Notes: generated by a model not told the origin, from the sequence alone. A DNA stretch of 64,000 nucleotides from Streptomyces sp. NBC_00258 (GCF_036182465.1 NZ_CP108081.1:8928001-8992000); one strand, 5' to 3'; positions 34,359-43,523 are shown, counted from the first letter of the stretch. Made by a program: numbers and translations.

Positions 34359-37079
34359 CTAGGTGTGCGTGGGCGTCCCGCCCCCGATTGTGTTCTTGAT
34401 GCGCTGTGCGCGGGTACGGAAGTCCGCAGCCCGCTGCGTGTCGGTGGTGCACAGGGCGAGCCGCTCGTACACGGCGCTGAGTGAGGGATGGACGTCTCCC
34501 AGCTGGCCGCGGATGATGCGCTCGGCTTCGTGCAGCGTTTCCTCCGCGCCCGGTCGGTCGCCGGTGCTGAGCAGTACGGGGCCGAGTCGCGACAGCGTCT
34601 TGGCGCGGTAGTGGTGCCCCCGTCCGTATCTCGCGACGTAGATGCCTTCGGCCTCGCGCAGCGTCCGCAGGGCCTGCGCCGTCCGGCCCTGCGCGTGTTG
34701 CAGGGAGCCCAGCTTGTTGAGACAGGCGGCGTATTTGTGGTCCTCCGCCTCGCGGCGCTTGCGGTGCAGCTCGACGACGGGGGCCAGCAGCTCGGCGGCT
34801 TCCCGCAGGCGTGCACGTGAGTCCCGGCGCAGTCGCCGCCACAGCAACGGGTTGTAGGTGTCCCGGGCTCCGGCACGGAGTTCCTCGCCCTGGCGGCGGA
34901 GCACGTCCGCAAGGAACTTGGCGACCTGGGAGGTCTCGAAGTCGTCGGGGCCGCGGTTCGCACGAAAGGCCCAGAACGCTTCGGACAGCTCCCGCTCGGC
35001 GGTCTCCAGATCACCGCGGTCCTGCGCGACGATCCCGGTGTCACGCTGGAGCATGGCCCTGAACGCCAGATGCTCCCGGGGTTCCTCACTGCCCCGGCGC
35101 GGGATCTTGCTGCTCGCTCGCTCATAGCAGCTGAGCGCCTCGGTGAGCTGGCCGGCGTTCCTGTGGATCATGCCGACCTCCTGCTCGGCGATGGCCCAGT
35201 CGAGCCCGTCCCACTCGGCGCCGTGGCGCTCGTAGATGTCTATCGCCTGTTCCACGGCTTCCAGCGCCTCGGTGAACTGGGTGTCCTCGCGCAGAATGCC
35301 GCCGAGCTGCCGGAGGCACTGCGCCCGTAACGGGAGGAAGGCGGGATCGTCCGGCCGCCGCAGACACTGGTCCAGTGCCAGGCGGCACTGCGCCTCGGCG
35401 TCGTCGAGATGCGCCAGCAGATAGTGCTGGCGGGCCACGGCGAGCTGCGCGGTGGCGAGCCCCAGGGCGTCACCGGGGTGGGTCTCGCGGAGTGCCGCCT
35501 CCTTCTCGAAGTACTCCAGGGCGTGCACCCAGTCGCAGCGGTGCTCCTGGTAGATGCCGACCCGGTGCAGCAGCCTGGCCAGGGCCTTGGGGTCGCGGGC
35601 CGCCCCGTACTCCTGGTCGTCCGTGTCGGCCCCCCACACCAGCTCGGCCGACACCGCCTCGACATGCGGCATCAACGTCTCACAGGCGGCACGCTCGTCC
35701 AGCAGCTCGGGCGCCACGGGGAACGCGGCTTCAAGGAGCTGCACCGCGGACTGTGACCAGAGCAGCCTGGCCTGGGTGTCCATGCCCTCACGGACGAAGA
35801 ACTGGACCTGAGGATGCATGGCGTAGATGACGCTGGCGACCCGGCTGTCCCCGCTGCGGCTGAGCAGCGAGTGATTGGACAGTCGCCGGACCACGCGGTT
35901 GAAGGCGACCTGGTCCTCCATCACTTCCCTCAAGGGCGAGGGGATCACCAGGGGATGGCGCAGCAGCATGTCCCGCCGTACGTCCTCCGACGCGAGGAAG
36001 GCGCACAGCCGCATGAGGTCCTCGGCGACCGGCTCGGCGGAGACGATGCGTTCGATCGAGAGCCGGAAGGTGGCGGCGGCGCTGCTGATGGGATGGCCGG
36101 GGAGTCGGCGCAGATACTCCTTCACGGAGATCTCGGCATCCGCGATGTACGCCCCTGCCTGGTCCAGGGCGAGGGGCAGCCAGTGCAGCTGGGTGCCCAG
36201 TTCGACCAGCGCCCTTTCGTCGTCCTCGGCGCCGATCCGCTTGGCCAGGAGGGCGAGCCCGTCGTCCGCGTTCAGGTCGGGCAGCGCGATCCGCTCGACC
36301 GAGTCGGCGGGGAGGTTCTCCCAGCCCTCGCGCCGCTGGGTGGTGATGAGTACTTCCCCGTGTCCCGTCCTGGGCAGGAGCGAGGGTCGCACGTCGTTCG
36401 TCTGCTCGTTCAGCGGGCCCAGGCTGTCGTCCTGCGCGTCGTCGTAGACCAGGACCCAGCCGGGAGTGTCCCGCAGCCTGCCCCAGAGCCGGTTGAGCAT
36501 CACGCTCTTCGAGTTGTGCTCCGGTATGCCCAGACAGGCGGCGAGTTCAAGCAACTCGCCCATGAGCCGTTCGTAACTGGAGGCGTGGAGCCACCAGACC
36601 AGCGAGCGGTGCTGGCGCAGACGGCCGTCGGCATAAGCGGCGGCCAGCTGGGTCTTGCCCAGCCCGGCCCGCCCGTGCACCACGCAGACCCGCATTCCGC
36701 TGTTGCGTTCCCTTGGCCTCAACGCCTCTGAGACAGCCTTGAGTTCGTCGCTACGACCGGTGAAGTAGCGCGAAAGGGTGGGGAGATTGGGCGGAGGTAC
36801 GTACATCGGGTCATGGTCCGCGCTGCCGATGGCGGAGTGGCTGGGGCGGGAGCGATGCACGAAGTAACCGGAAATCGCCGAAACGCCGCCCAGAGCACCG
36901 GCACTTGAGGCCAAGAAGATGAGGGGCGTTCCGTGGGTGTCCTGTGCGAGGACGGATAAAAAAACCGCCCCTGCCCCGGTCAGGGAGCTGAGAGCGGTGT
37001 TGAAGCGGCGCCGTGCTACAGGTGAGCCGTTGTGTTCGCCTAATGGCCGACGCATCACCCGTATCGCCCGTATCGCCAT
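34359..37079 (-). CDS. Membrane-anchored NB-ARC STAND ATPase with TPR C-terminal half
   Basis: Large (906-residue) signalling ATPase built like an NLR. Residues 28-46 and 51-74 are two hydrophobic helices. Residues about 100-420 form the NB-ARC module: FTGRSDEL entry, Walker A GRAGLGKTQLA (about 136-146), Walker B WVLVYDDAQDD, the LITTQRRE sensor strand and the LPLALDQAGAYI (GLPL-like) motif. A winged-helix part with MHPQVQFFVREG follows. From about 480 onward are many TPR-like helical pairs, including ECFEKEAALRETHPG-like and YERHGAEWDGLDWAIAEQEV stretches. Such proteins switch on nucleotide exchange after ligand sensing by the repeats; in Streptomyces related proteins are regulatory or defence proteins. 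What the membrane segments do is unknown. The start MAIRAIRV follows GGGGGGCAC; a start at 37154 is less likely. Confidence 0.88.
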   Translation of the reverse strand: MAIRAIRVMRRPLGEHNGSPVARRRFNTALSSLTGAGAVFLSVLAQDTHGTPLIFLASSAGALGGVSAISGYFVHRSRPSHSAIGSADHDPMYVPPPNLPTLSRYFTGRSDELKAVSEALRPRERNSGMRVCVVHGRAGLGKTQLAAAYADGRLRQHRSLVWWLHASSYERLMGELLELAACLGIPEHNSKSVMLNRLWGRLRDTPGWVLVYDDAQDDSLGPLNEQTNDVRPSLLPRTGHGEVLITTQRREGWENLPADSVERIALPDLNADDGLALLAKRIGAEDDERALVELGTQLHWLPLALDQAGAYIADAEISVKEYLRRLPGHPISSAAATFRLSIERIVSAEPVAEDLMRLCAFLASEDVRRDMLLRHPLVIPSPLREVMEDQVAFNRVVRRLSNHSLLSRSGDSRVASVIYAMHPQVQFFVREGMDTQARLLWSQSAVQLLEAAFPVAPELLDERAACETLMPHVEAVSAELVWGADTDDQEYGAARDPKALARLLHRVGIYQEHRCDWVHALEYFEKEAALRETHPGDALGLATAQLAVARQHYLLAHLDDAEAQCRLALDQCLRRPDDPAFLPLRAQCLRQLGGILREDTQFTEALEAVEQAIDIYERHGAEWDGLDWAIAEQEVGMIHRNAGQLTEALSCYERASSKIPRRGSEEPREHLAFRAMLQRDTGIVAQDRGDLETAERELSEAFWAFRANRGPDDFETSQVAKFLADVLRRQGEELRAGARDTYNPLLWRRLRRDSRARLREAAELLAPVVELHRKRREAEDHKYAACLNKLGSLQHAQGRTAQALRTLREAEGIYVARYGRGHHYRAKTLSRLGPVLLSTGDRPGAEETLHEAERIIRGQLGDVHPSLSAVYERLALCTTDTQRAADFRTRAQRIKNTIGGGTPTHT

Positions 37080-37239
37080 AGTGCCCCCCGGTCGCCGCGC
37101 GTGTACTACAGTCCATTGTCCTGGCCGGTGGCGCACGCAACCAGGCAACCGCACGGAACCAAGCCGCGTCTATCAGTGTCCTCATCCTGTACTAGTCGTT
37201 GATTCTGCGTTTCGGGCATCTACGACTCGCGGAGGCGCG

Positions 37240-38601
37240 GTGGACCAGCAGCAGGCGGGATCCGGTGGGAAACCCGGGCTCCAGCAGGAGCACGGGCTGC
37301 ACATCGGGCTGGTCCACTGGTCCTTTCCACCCGTCGTGGGTGGAGTGGAGACCCATCTCTGGGACTACTCCAAGGCATTGGCGGGCCGGGGCCATCGGGT
37401 CACCGTGTTCACCGGATCGGTCGGCGCGCATCGGCCGTGTGACGGCGTGAGGGTGATCCGGCACAAGCTGCTCGATCTGTCGGTCGGTCATGAGGGCAAC
37501 GAAGCGACTTTGAAGGAACTGCGCGAGTGGTTCCGCACCGGGCTCACCGCGTCCGGCGACCCCATCCGGCTGGTCCACGGCCACAACCTGCACCACTTCT
37601 CCAGCGTCCCGGCACGTGCTCTGAAGGCTCTTCAGGGCGAACTGAACCTCGTACTGCTGCACACGTACCACAGCATCTGGCGTACCGACGAGGGTGAGCG
37701 GATCGCAAGGGAGTGCGCCGTTTGGGATGTCCATCACGCGGTGTCGGACTTCCTGGTCAGTGAGTGCCGCGAGGTGCTGCGGCAGGGTGCCAAGCGCACC
37801 GATCTGGAAGTGGAACGCACCTATCTGGGGGTGGACACCCGCCAGTACGACAGCATTCCGGAGGTCGGGGAGGAGCCTGGCCGGTATCCGGTCGTTCTGC
37901 TGCCGGCCCGGCTCATCCCCAACAAGGGTGCCGAAGTGGCGATCCTGATGCTGAAGCTCCTCCTTGAGCGTGCGAAGCAGAGCGAGGGTGAACTGGCCCT
38001 GCTGCGACCCCGGTTGGTCCTGACGGACCCGTTCGACACGGTCGACTTCCACGGCGAGCGCGGTCAGTTCCGCAGCAAGTTGTCCAAGCTCGTCGAGGTG
38101 TGCGAGCTTGCGGAAGGGCCTGGGCAGGACGTCGAGTTCAGGCCGGCCAGCATCGAGGACATGCGGAAGCTGTACCAGGAGGCCACCGTCGTGGTGTACC
38201 CCTCGCTCTTCGACGAGCCCATGGGCCTCGCCCCTCTGGAGGCGATGTGCGCGGCTCGCCCCGTGGTGGCCACCGGTGTGGGAGGGCTGGGCGAGGGTGG
38301 CAGCACGCTGGTCGTCCCCAAGAAGGACGACGAGGACGATGGGGAGTTGGCGTCCCGCTTCGCCGACGAGTTGTGGCCCTTGCTCACTGAGCGCTCGCTG
38401 GCCAGGGAAGCCGGAAGCGCGGCCCGAGATCACGTGCGTGCCCTCTTCGACCTGGAGGAGGCCTACGTAGATCCGAGGCTCGACGAGTACTGGCGTCTCC
38501 TGAAGGGCCCCGACTCCTACGAGTCCACCGCCTGCCAGCCCTCCGGCAGCCCGGAGACCTCGGCCGCCCCCTCCCTGTCCACTTCCACAGTCAGGCGCTG
38601 A
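37240..38601 (+). CDS. GT4-family glycosyltransferase
   Basis: GT-B fold retaining glycosyltransferase, 453 residues. N-terminal HIGLVHWSFPPVVGGVETHL is the acceptor-side Gly loop of family 4; LLPARLIPNKGAEVAILML opens the nucleotide-sugar domain; FDEPMGLAPLEAMCAARPVV carries the E-x7-E motif. The GTG start has GGAGG 4 nt upstream. It is divergent from the NB-ARC gene by 160 nt. Its last 28 codons overlap the end of the next, convergent gene. With that debranching-type enzyme it may make or remodel an alpha-glucan or glycoside; the acceptor is unknown. Confidence 0.9.
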   Translation: MDQQQAGSGGKPGLQQEHGLHIGLVHWSFPPVVGGVETHLWDYSKALAGRGHRVTVFTGSVGAHRPCDGVRVIRHKLLDLSVGHEGNEATLKELREWFRTGLTASGDPIRLVHGHNLHHFSSVPARALKALQGELNLVLLHTYHSIWRTDEGERIARECAVWDVHHAVSDFLVSECREVLRQGAKRTDLEVERTYLGVDTRQYDSIPEVGEEPGRYPVVLLPARLIPNKGAEVAILMLKLLLERAKQSEGELALLRPRLVLTDPFDTVDFHGERGQFRSKLSKLVEVCELAEGPGQDVEFRPASIEDMRKLYQEATVVVYPSLFDEPMGLAPLEAMCAARPVVATGVGGLGEGGSTLVVPKKDDEDDGELASRFADELWPLLTERSLAREAGSAARDHVRALFDLEEAYVDPRLDEYWRLLKGPDSYESTACQPSGSPETSAAPSLSTSTVRR

Positions 38602-40652
38602 CCCCCGAGGACCAGGCCACGCACCGTCATCGGCCACTGCGGTACGGGGCGTACGTGCAGCGTTCGGCTGGTGACGTCGGGCTTGAGACCGAGCAGGGCG
38701 GACAGTACCGCCACGCCCGAGGCCGCCGACCAGCCCTGCGGGCGGCAGGCGGCCGGGTAGGCGAGCGGTGCGGGAGAGTCCTCGGTGCGGGCGTCGCCGG
38801 CGTACAGCTCGGGCATGCGGTAGGAGAAGTAGGTGGCGGCGTCCAGGAGGCCGTCCACGAGTCGGCTTGCCTCCTCGTGGCGGCCGGTCGCACACAGACC
38901 CTGTATGGCGATCGCGGTGTCGTGGGTCCACACCGAACCCCCGTGATAGCTCAGCGGGTTGAAACCGGGTACGGCGGCCGAGCGGCTGCGCAGCCCCCAG
39001 CCGGAGTTGAGCCTGTCGTCCGCCAGCCAGGCGGCGACATCGCCGCAGCCGTTGGGATCGAGGATGCCGGTCGACAACAGCTGACCCATGTTCGACGCCG
39101 GACCGCTCACCGGGGTGAGTCCCTGGCCCACGGCGATGGCCACGTAGCGTGACGCGGGGCCGTTCCGGGTGGGGATCCAGAAGGAGTCGGCGAAGCGTTT
39201 CCGCAGGCTGTCCGCCCAGACGAGGAGGCCTTGGGCGGCCTCGCGGTTGCCACGGCTGTTCAGCAGCGTGGCGAGCCCCACGGCCGCCTCGTACGCGTAT
39301 CCCTGGACTTCGCAGAGAGCCAGCGGGGGTTCGATGTGCCGGCCATCGGCGTCGCGTACCGCGTCGTCGCTGTCCTTCCACGACTGGTGGCGCAGCCCTC
39401 CGGCGCGCGGATAGTAGCGCAGCAGACCGTCCTCGTCACGGGCGCTAGACTTCACGACCCAGTCCATGGCGCGCTCCGCGTGGGGCAGCAGGGCGGTCAC
39501 GTCCTCGTCGGACAGGCCCCAGTGCCAGGCCTCGACCAGGAGCGTCACGAACAGAGGTGTGGCGTCCACGGATCCGTAGTAGTACGCGGGCAGGTGCAGG
39601 CCGTGGCCGTGCTGGGCCTCCGCCGGACGCAGTTCGTGCAGGATCCTTCCGGGTGCTTCCTCGCGGTAGTGGTCGTGCACCCGTCCCTGTCGGCGGGCCA
39701 GCGCCCAGAGGGTGCCGCGGGCCAGGTCCGTGCCCAGCGGCAGCATCATCCGCGCCGACCAGATCGAGTCCCGGCCGAAGAGCGTGAGGTACCAGGGGCA
39801 GCCCGCGGCGATGAACTGGTCCTCGGGTCCGGTGTCGGCGGTGCGCTGCGGATCGGCGAGGCGCAGCGCACGGAGATCGCCGAGCCCCCGCCTGACCAGC
39901 CCCATAAGCCGCCGGTCGCCGGCGACCACCGGGTCGTTCCAGGGAGCGGGGGTCGTGGGGGCGACGGGGTGTCCCGGCGGTGTCGGCACCGCGCGGCCGG
40001 TGACGGCGAGTTCGACCTGCCAGCTCGCTCCCGGTCGCAGTACCACCAGGGGCCAGGTCATGGTTCCCCCTTCGGGGCCCCCGGAGGTCTCGGGCCTCGG
40101 GCCGGACACGACGGTGATCCGGGCGCGGCCGCTGGGGGAGCGCCAGGCGAGGGAGGCCCGGGCCGCCGCGCAGCGCAGTACCGGGCGGCTGTGCCCGCGC
40201 TTGACGTCGGCGATGTCTGCGAGGTCCGACGCGGCGGCCAGCTGTACGTGTAATCGGCGTTCGGCGGTGCCGATGTTGCGCAGGGAAATTGTCTCGCCGG
40301 TACCGGCGGTCCGGATGCGCTCGACGATCAGCGTCGGGTCGTCGGTCAGGTCCCGCGGGTAGCGGTGGACCGCGGTGAACCTCACCTGGTGCGGGCCGAG
40401 GGGCTGGACGCCTATGGGTTCGGGTTCACGCTCGTCCAGGAGCAGGCACAGGGTGTGCAGCAGCCGGCGGTCGTGGTCGTAGAAGCCCTCCGCCCGTATG
40501 CCTCTCAGCTGCCCGTCACGGGACGATGCGGCGAAGGCCGGGGCGGCGACACAGAAGACGACGTCGTGCAGCAGCGGCTGCAGGGCCCGGGGTGCTGAAG
40601 AATCCGCGGATTCAAACACGGGGCGGGTCTTCCCCGTCAGCGACGGTCTCAT
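38517..40652 (-). CDS. Amylo-alpha-1,6-glucosidase / glycogen-debranching-type protein
   Basis: 711-residue protein with a beta-sandwich N-terminal glycogen-debranching domain (DGQLRGIRAEGFYDHDRRLL, to about 210) and an (alpha/alpha)6 barrel C-terminal half with AGCPWYLTLFGRDSIWSARM, LPAYYYGSVDATPLFV, CEVQGYAYEAAVGLA and YHGGSVWTHDTAIAI. This layout is shared by GDE-like and GH15/GH63-like trimming enzymes. No signal peptide is seen, so it is cytosolic. The ATG has no clear ribosome binding site. The 3' end overlaps the convergent glycosyltransferase gene by 85 bp. Activity on an alpha-glucan is inferred from the fold. Confidence 0.87.
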   Translation of the reverse strand: MRPSLTGKTRPVFESADSSAPRALQPLLHDVVFCVAAPAFAASSRDGQLRGIRAEGFYDHDRRLLHTLCLLLDEREPEPIGVQPLGPHQVRFTAVHRYPRDLTDDPTLIVERIRTAGTGETISLRNIGTAERRLHVQLAAASDLADIADVKRGHSRPVLRCAAARASLAWRSPSGRARITVVSGPRPETSGGPEGGTMTWPLVVLRPGASWQVELAVTGRAVPTPPGHPVAPTTPAPWNDPVVAGDRRLMGLVRRGLGDLRALRLADPQRTADTGPEDQFIAAGCPWYLTLFGRDSIWSARMMLPLGTDLARGTLWALARRQGRVHDHYREEAPGRILHELRPAEAQHGHGLHLPAYYYGSVDATPLFVTLLVEAWHWGLSDEDVTALLPHAERAMDWVVKSSARDEDGLLRYYPRAGGLRHQSWKDSDDAVRDADGRHIEPPLALCEVQGYAYEAAVGLATLLNSRGNREAAQGLLVWADSLRKRFADSFWIPTRNGPASRYVAIAVGQGLTPVSGPASNMGQLLSTGILDPNGCGDVAAWLADDRLNSGWGLRSRSAAVPGFNPLSYHGGSVWTHDTAIAIQGLCATGRHEEASRLVDGLLDAATYFSYRMPELYAGDARTEDSPAPLAYPAACRPQGWSAASGVAVLSALLGLKPDVTSRTLHVRPVPQWPMTVRGLVLGGQRLTVEVDREGAAEVSGLPEGWQAVDS

Positions 40653-40770
40653 TCACATACCGCCCGCGCGCAGGCCCTCGGAAGGCTGTGTGTTCAGGGC
40701 GAGCGGTGGTGCGCCGGGCGGAAGACGCGCGCTTTCGGACGCGTGTTCCCAGACACGCACTCCCGCACGC

Positions 40771-41571
40771 TCACTCCCAGCGGAAGAACTTCCCCGCCGC
40801 CCCCAGCCCCACAACCCCCCACACCGCCAGGATTCCCAGGTCCCCCCACGGCATCCCGGCCCCGTGCTGGAGCACGTCCCGCAACCCCTCCGACAGGGCC
40901 GAGATCGGCAGCAGGCCGAGCAGGTCCTGGGCCGCGTCCGGGAACTTTTCCAGCGGGACGACGACCCCGCCGCCGACGAGCAGCAGGAGGAAGACCAGGT
41001 TCGCGGCGGCCAGCGTGGCCTCCGCCTTCAGCGTGCCCGCCATCAGCAGACCGAGGCCCGAGAAAGCCGCCGTGCCCAGGATCAGGAGCAGCAGCACGGC
41101 GAGCGGGTTGCCCTCCGGCGACCAGCCGAGCGCCAGGGCGATCACCGTCACGAGGAGCACCTGAAGGACCTCGGTGACCAGGACGGAGAGCGTCTTGGCC
41201 GCCATCAGCCCCCAGCGCGGCAGCGGCGAGGCGGCGAGCCGCTTCAGCACGCCGTACCGCCGCTCGAAGCCCGTGGCGATCGCCTGGCCGGTGAACGCCG
41301 TCGACATCACGGCGAGCGCGAGGATGCCGGGCGTGAGGAAGTCGACCGCCTTGCCCTCGCCCGTGTCGACGATGTCCACCGCGCTGAACAGCACCAGCAG
41401 CAGCGTCGGGATGATCACCGTCAGGAGCAGCTGCTCGCCGTTGCGCAGCAGCATCTTCGTCTCCAGTGCCGCCTGCGTCGCGATCATGCGGGGGAGCGGG
41501 GCGGCTCCCGGCCTCGGCGCGTACGTGCCTGTGCCCTCGCCGGTGGTCCGGGCGTCCGTTTCCGCGGTCAT
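40771..41571 (-). CDS. ABC-2 type transporter permease (DrrB-like)
   Basis: Six-helix ABC-2 exporter membrane subunit, 266 residues, with ETKMLLRNGEQLLLTVIIPT at the first helix and RYGVLKRLAASPLPRW, a hallmark of daunorubicin-resistance-type permeases. It overlaps the ATPase gene by 4 nt, so the two are co-translated. Substrate unknown; drug, lipid or pigment export is possible. Confidence 0.93.
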   Translation of the reverse strand: MTAETDARTTGEGTGTYAPRPGAAPLPRMIATQAALETKMLLRNGEQLLLTVIIPTLLLVLFSAVDIVDTGEGKAVDFLTPGILALAVMSTAFTGQAIATGFERRYGVLKRLAASPLPRWGLMAAKTLSVLVTEVLQVLLVTVIALALGWSPEGNPLAVLLLLILGTAAFSGLGLLMAGTLKAEATLAAANLVFLLLLVGGGVVVPLEKFPDAAQDLLGLLPISALSEGLRDVLQHGAGMPWGDLGILAVWGVVGLGAAGKFFRWE

Positions 41572-42491
41572 CCGCGCAGCTCCTTACCGGTGAGCTCCAA
41601 GAAGACGTCCTCCAGGGTGTGCCGCTCGACCGAGATCTTCTCCGGCATCACCCCGTGCTGGGCGCACCAGGTGGTGACGGTCGCGAGCAGCTGCGGGTCG
41701 ACCTTGCCGCCCACGCGGTACGAGCCCGGGGTCAGCTCGGCCGCCGTGCAGTCCGCAGGGAGGGCCTTGAGGAGGGAGGCCACGTCGAGGCCGGGGCGGC
41801 CGGAGAAGCGCAGGGTGTTCTCGGCGCCGCCGCGGCACAGCTCCTCGGGGGTGCCCTTCGCTATGACCCGGCCCGCGTCGATGATCGCCACGTCGTCGGC
41901 GAGCTGCTCGGCCTCGTCCATGTAGTGCGTGGTGAGGATGACCGAGACACCGTCGGCGCGCAGATCGCGTACGAGGTCCCAGGTGGCCCGGCGGGCCTGT
42001 GGGTCGAGACCCGCGGTCGGCTCGTCCAGGAAGACCAGTTCGGGGCGGCCGACCACGGCCATGGCGAGCGCGAGGCGCTGCTGCTGGCCGCCGGAGAGCC
42101 GCCGGTACGTCGTGCGGCCGCAGCTGCCGAGGCCCAGGCGCTCCATGAGCGCGTCCACGTCCAGCGGGTGCGCGTGCAGCTTGGCCACGTGGCGGAGCAT
42201 CTCGTCGGCGCGGGCGCCCGAGTAGACACCGCCGGACTGGAGCATCACGCCGATGCGGGGGCGCAGGGCGGAGGCCTCGCGCACCGGGTCGAGGCCGAGC
42301 ACCCGGACCGTTCCGGAGTCCGGCCTGCGGTATCCCTCGCAGGTCTCGACGGTGGTCGTCTTGCCGGCGCCGTTGGGCCCGAGGACGGCGGTGATGCCCG
42401 TCCGGGCCACCAGATCCAGGCCGTCCACCGCGGTTTTCCTGCCGTACCGCTTCACCAGGCTTTGGACCTGGACGACGGTCTCACTTCGCAT
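41568..42491 (-). CDS. ABC transporter ATP-binding protein (DrrA-like)
   Basis: Energises the ABC-2 permease. Walker A LGPNGAGKTTTVE, signature YRRLSGGQQQRLALAMAV, Walker B LVFLDEPTAGLDP and switch His ILTTHYMDEAEQL are intact, with the C-terminal extension typical of DrrA-type subunits. Start MRSETVVQVQSL (307 residues) is used; an in-frame GTG 12 nt upstream is possible. The start region is duplicated (see repeat at 42480-42511). Confidence 0.95.
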   Translation of the reverse strand: MRSETVVQVQSLVKRYGRKTAVDGLDLVARTGITAVLGPNGAGKTTTVETCEGYRRPDSGTVRVLGLDPVREASALRPRIGVMLQSGGVYSGARADEMLRHVAKLHAHPLDVDALMERLGLGSCGRTTYRRLSGGQQQRLALAMAVVGRPELVFLDEPTAGLDPQARRATWDLVRDLRADGVSVILTTHYMDEAEQLADDVAIIDAGRVIAKGTPEELCRGGAENTLRFSGRPGLDVASLLKALPADCTAAELTPGSYRVGGKVDPQLLATVTTWCAQHGVMPEKISVERHTLEDVFLELTGKELRG

Positions 42492-42511
42492 GGGCGGCCT
42501 CACTTCGCATG
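42480..42511 (-). repeat. Duplicated start region of the DrrA-like gene
   Basis: CATGCGAAGTGAG occurs twice with 19-nt period. The downstream copy contains the gene's ATG; the upstream copy gives an out-of-frame ATG opening a 9-codon frame that stops inside the gene. TAGACT (42524-42519) lies 8 nt before the upstream ATG. Confidence 0.7.
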
Positions 42512-42559
42512 AGCGCCAAGTCTAGGGACGGCCGAGCGGGGCACAGAGGGCGGGTCGAG

Positions 42560-43399
42560 TCACGAGCGGCGTGAGGCGGGCGCGTCATCGGTGACCCACT
42601 CCTCGCGCGATCGGTGGGTCTGAAGCCACCGCTCCGCGTACGCCACCGCGTCGGCCACGGGGAACAGCCGGCTGTCGGCCGCGCCCACCGGGCCCCGTGC
42701 GACAGGACGGTCCCGTTCGAAGTCGGCGCCCAGTTCGTCGAACTGCTCCGAGCTGATCGAGACCTCGGTCACGACCTCCCAGCGGGAACCCCCGGGCGTA
42801 CGGACCGGCCGTCCCACCTCGACACGCGGGGAGGGGATCCGGTATTCGGCGAGGTGGAAGCTCGTGCAGGAGTCGTAGCCCGCGCCGAGCAGCAGGACGC
42901 GGGCGCCCATGGCCTCCAGGCGGGCCAGCGGGCTGCGCTCACCGAGGCGGCAGTCCGGGGCGTGGCCGTCGACGATCTTCGCCGCGCGCGGTCCGATCGC
43001 CGCGAACGAGGTCTGCGGGTGCGCGCTGCGCAGGGCGCCCGGCCAGGTGCGTACGGTCTCCGGGACCACGCCCACCCCTCGTGTGGGCGTGACGAGCGGG
43101 TCGTACCCCGGCATCGTGGCGCGGATCGTCTCCCACCAGGCCTCGGGCACCGGTGGGCTGGTCCACAGGGCGGGGTCGGAGAGGTCGCCGGACTGGGTGG
43201 GGACCACGAGTGTGCCGTCCGGACCGAGCGCGTCGAGCAGTCCTTCGACGACGGCGACCGCACCTCCGTTGACCCATCCGAGGGACCGGAGCGACGAGTG
43301 CGCGAGAAGGGTCTCGCCGGGGCGCACGCCGAGCGCGCGCAGGTCCGCCGCGAGGGTGGCTCGGGTGACTAGAGGGCCGGTCGGAGGGGGTGTCGGCAT
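42560..43399 (-). CDS. AAC(3)-family aminoglycoside N-acetyltransferase-like protein
   Basis: Antibiotic_NAT-family acetyl-CoA-dependent enzyme, 279 residues. LLAHSSLRSLGWVNGGAVAV, LGPDGTLVVPTQSGD, the ERSPLARLEAMGARVLLLG run and the catalytic-His region SCTSFHLAEYR are present. Start MPTPPPTG is chosen by homology to the family N-terminus; the upstream frame to 43453 would add 18 residues. Whether it acetylates an aminoglycoside or another amine is not shown by sequence. It is divergent from sufR. Confidence 0.88.
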   Translation of the reverse strand: MPTPPPTGPLVTRATLAADLRALGVRPGETLLAHSSLRSLGWVNGGAVAVVEGLLDALGPDGTLVVPTQSGDLSDPALWTSPPVPEAWWETIRATMPGYDPLVTPTRGVGVVPETVRTWPGALRSAHPQTSFAAIGPRAAKIVDGHAPDCRLGERSPLARLEAMGARVLLLGAGYDSCTSFHLAEYRIPSPRVEVGRPVRTPGGSRWEVVTEVSISSEQFDELGADFERDRPVARGPVGAADSRLFPVADAVAYAERWLQTHRSREEWVTDDAPASRRS

Positions 43400-43474
43400 G
43401 GTTGGGCAGTCTCCCCGACAACCCCGCGCCCTGCCACCGAATTGATCGATCAAAGATCATTCCCGCAGGTCAGA

Positions 43475-43488
43475 TTAGGTTTACCTAA
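43475..43488. promoter_or_regulatory. Iron-box-like palindrome upstream of the suf operon
   Basis: TTAGGTTTACCTAA uses the TTAGGT/ACCTAA half-sites of the DmdR/IdeR iron box but with a 2-nt instead of a 7-nt separation. It lies 72 nt upstream of the predicted sufR start. Confidence 0.4.
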
Positions 43489-43523
43489 GTGATGCACCGC
43501 ACCCCCGGTGGCGTGGACGCGGC

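Noticed and set aside
34359..43399. Integrated prophage or insertion element around the accessory block
   Set aside because: No integrase, transposase, phage structural gene, tRNA or clear terminal repeats were found.
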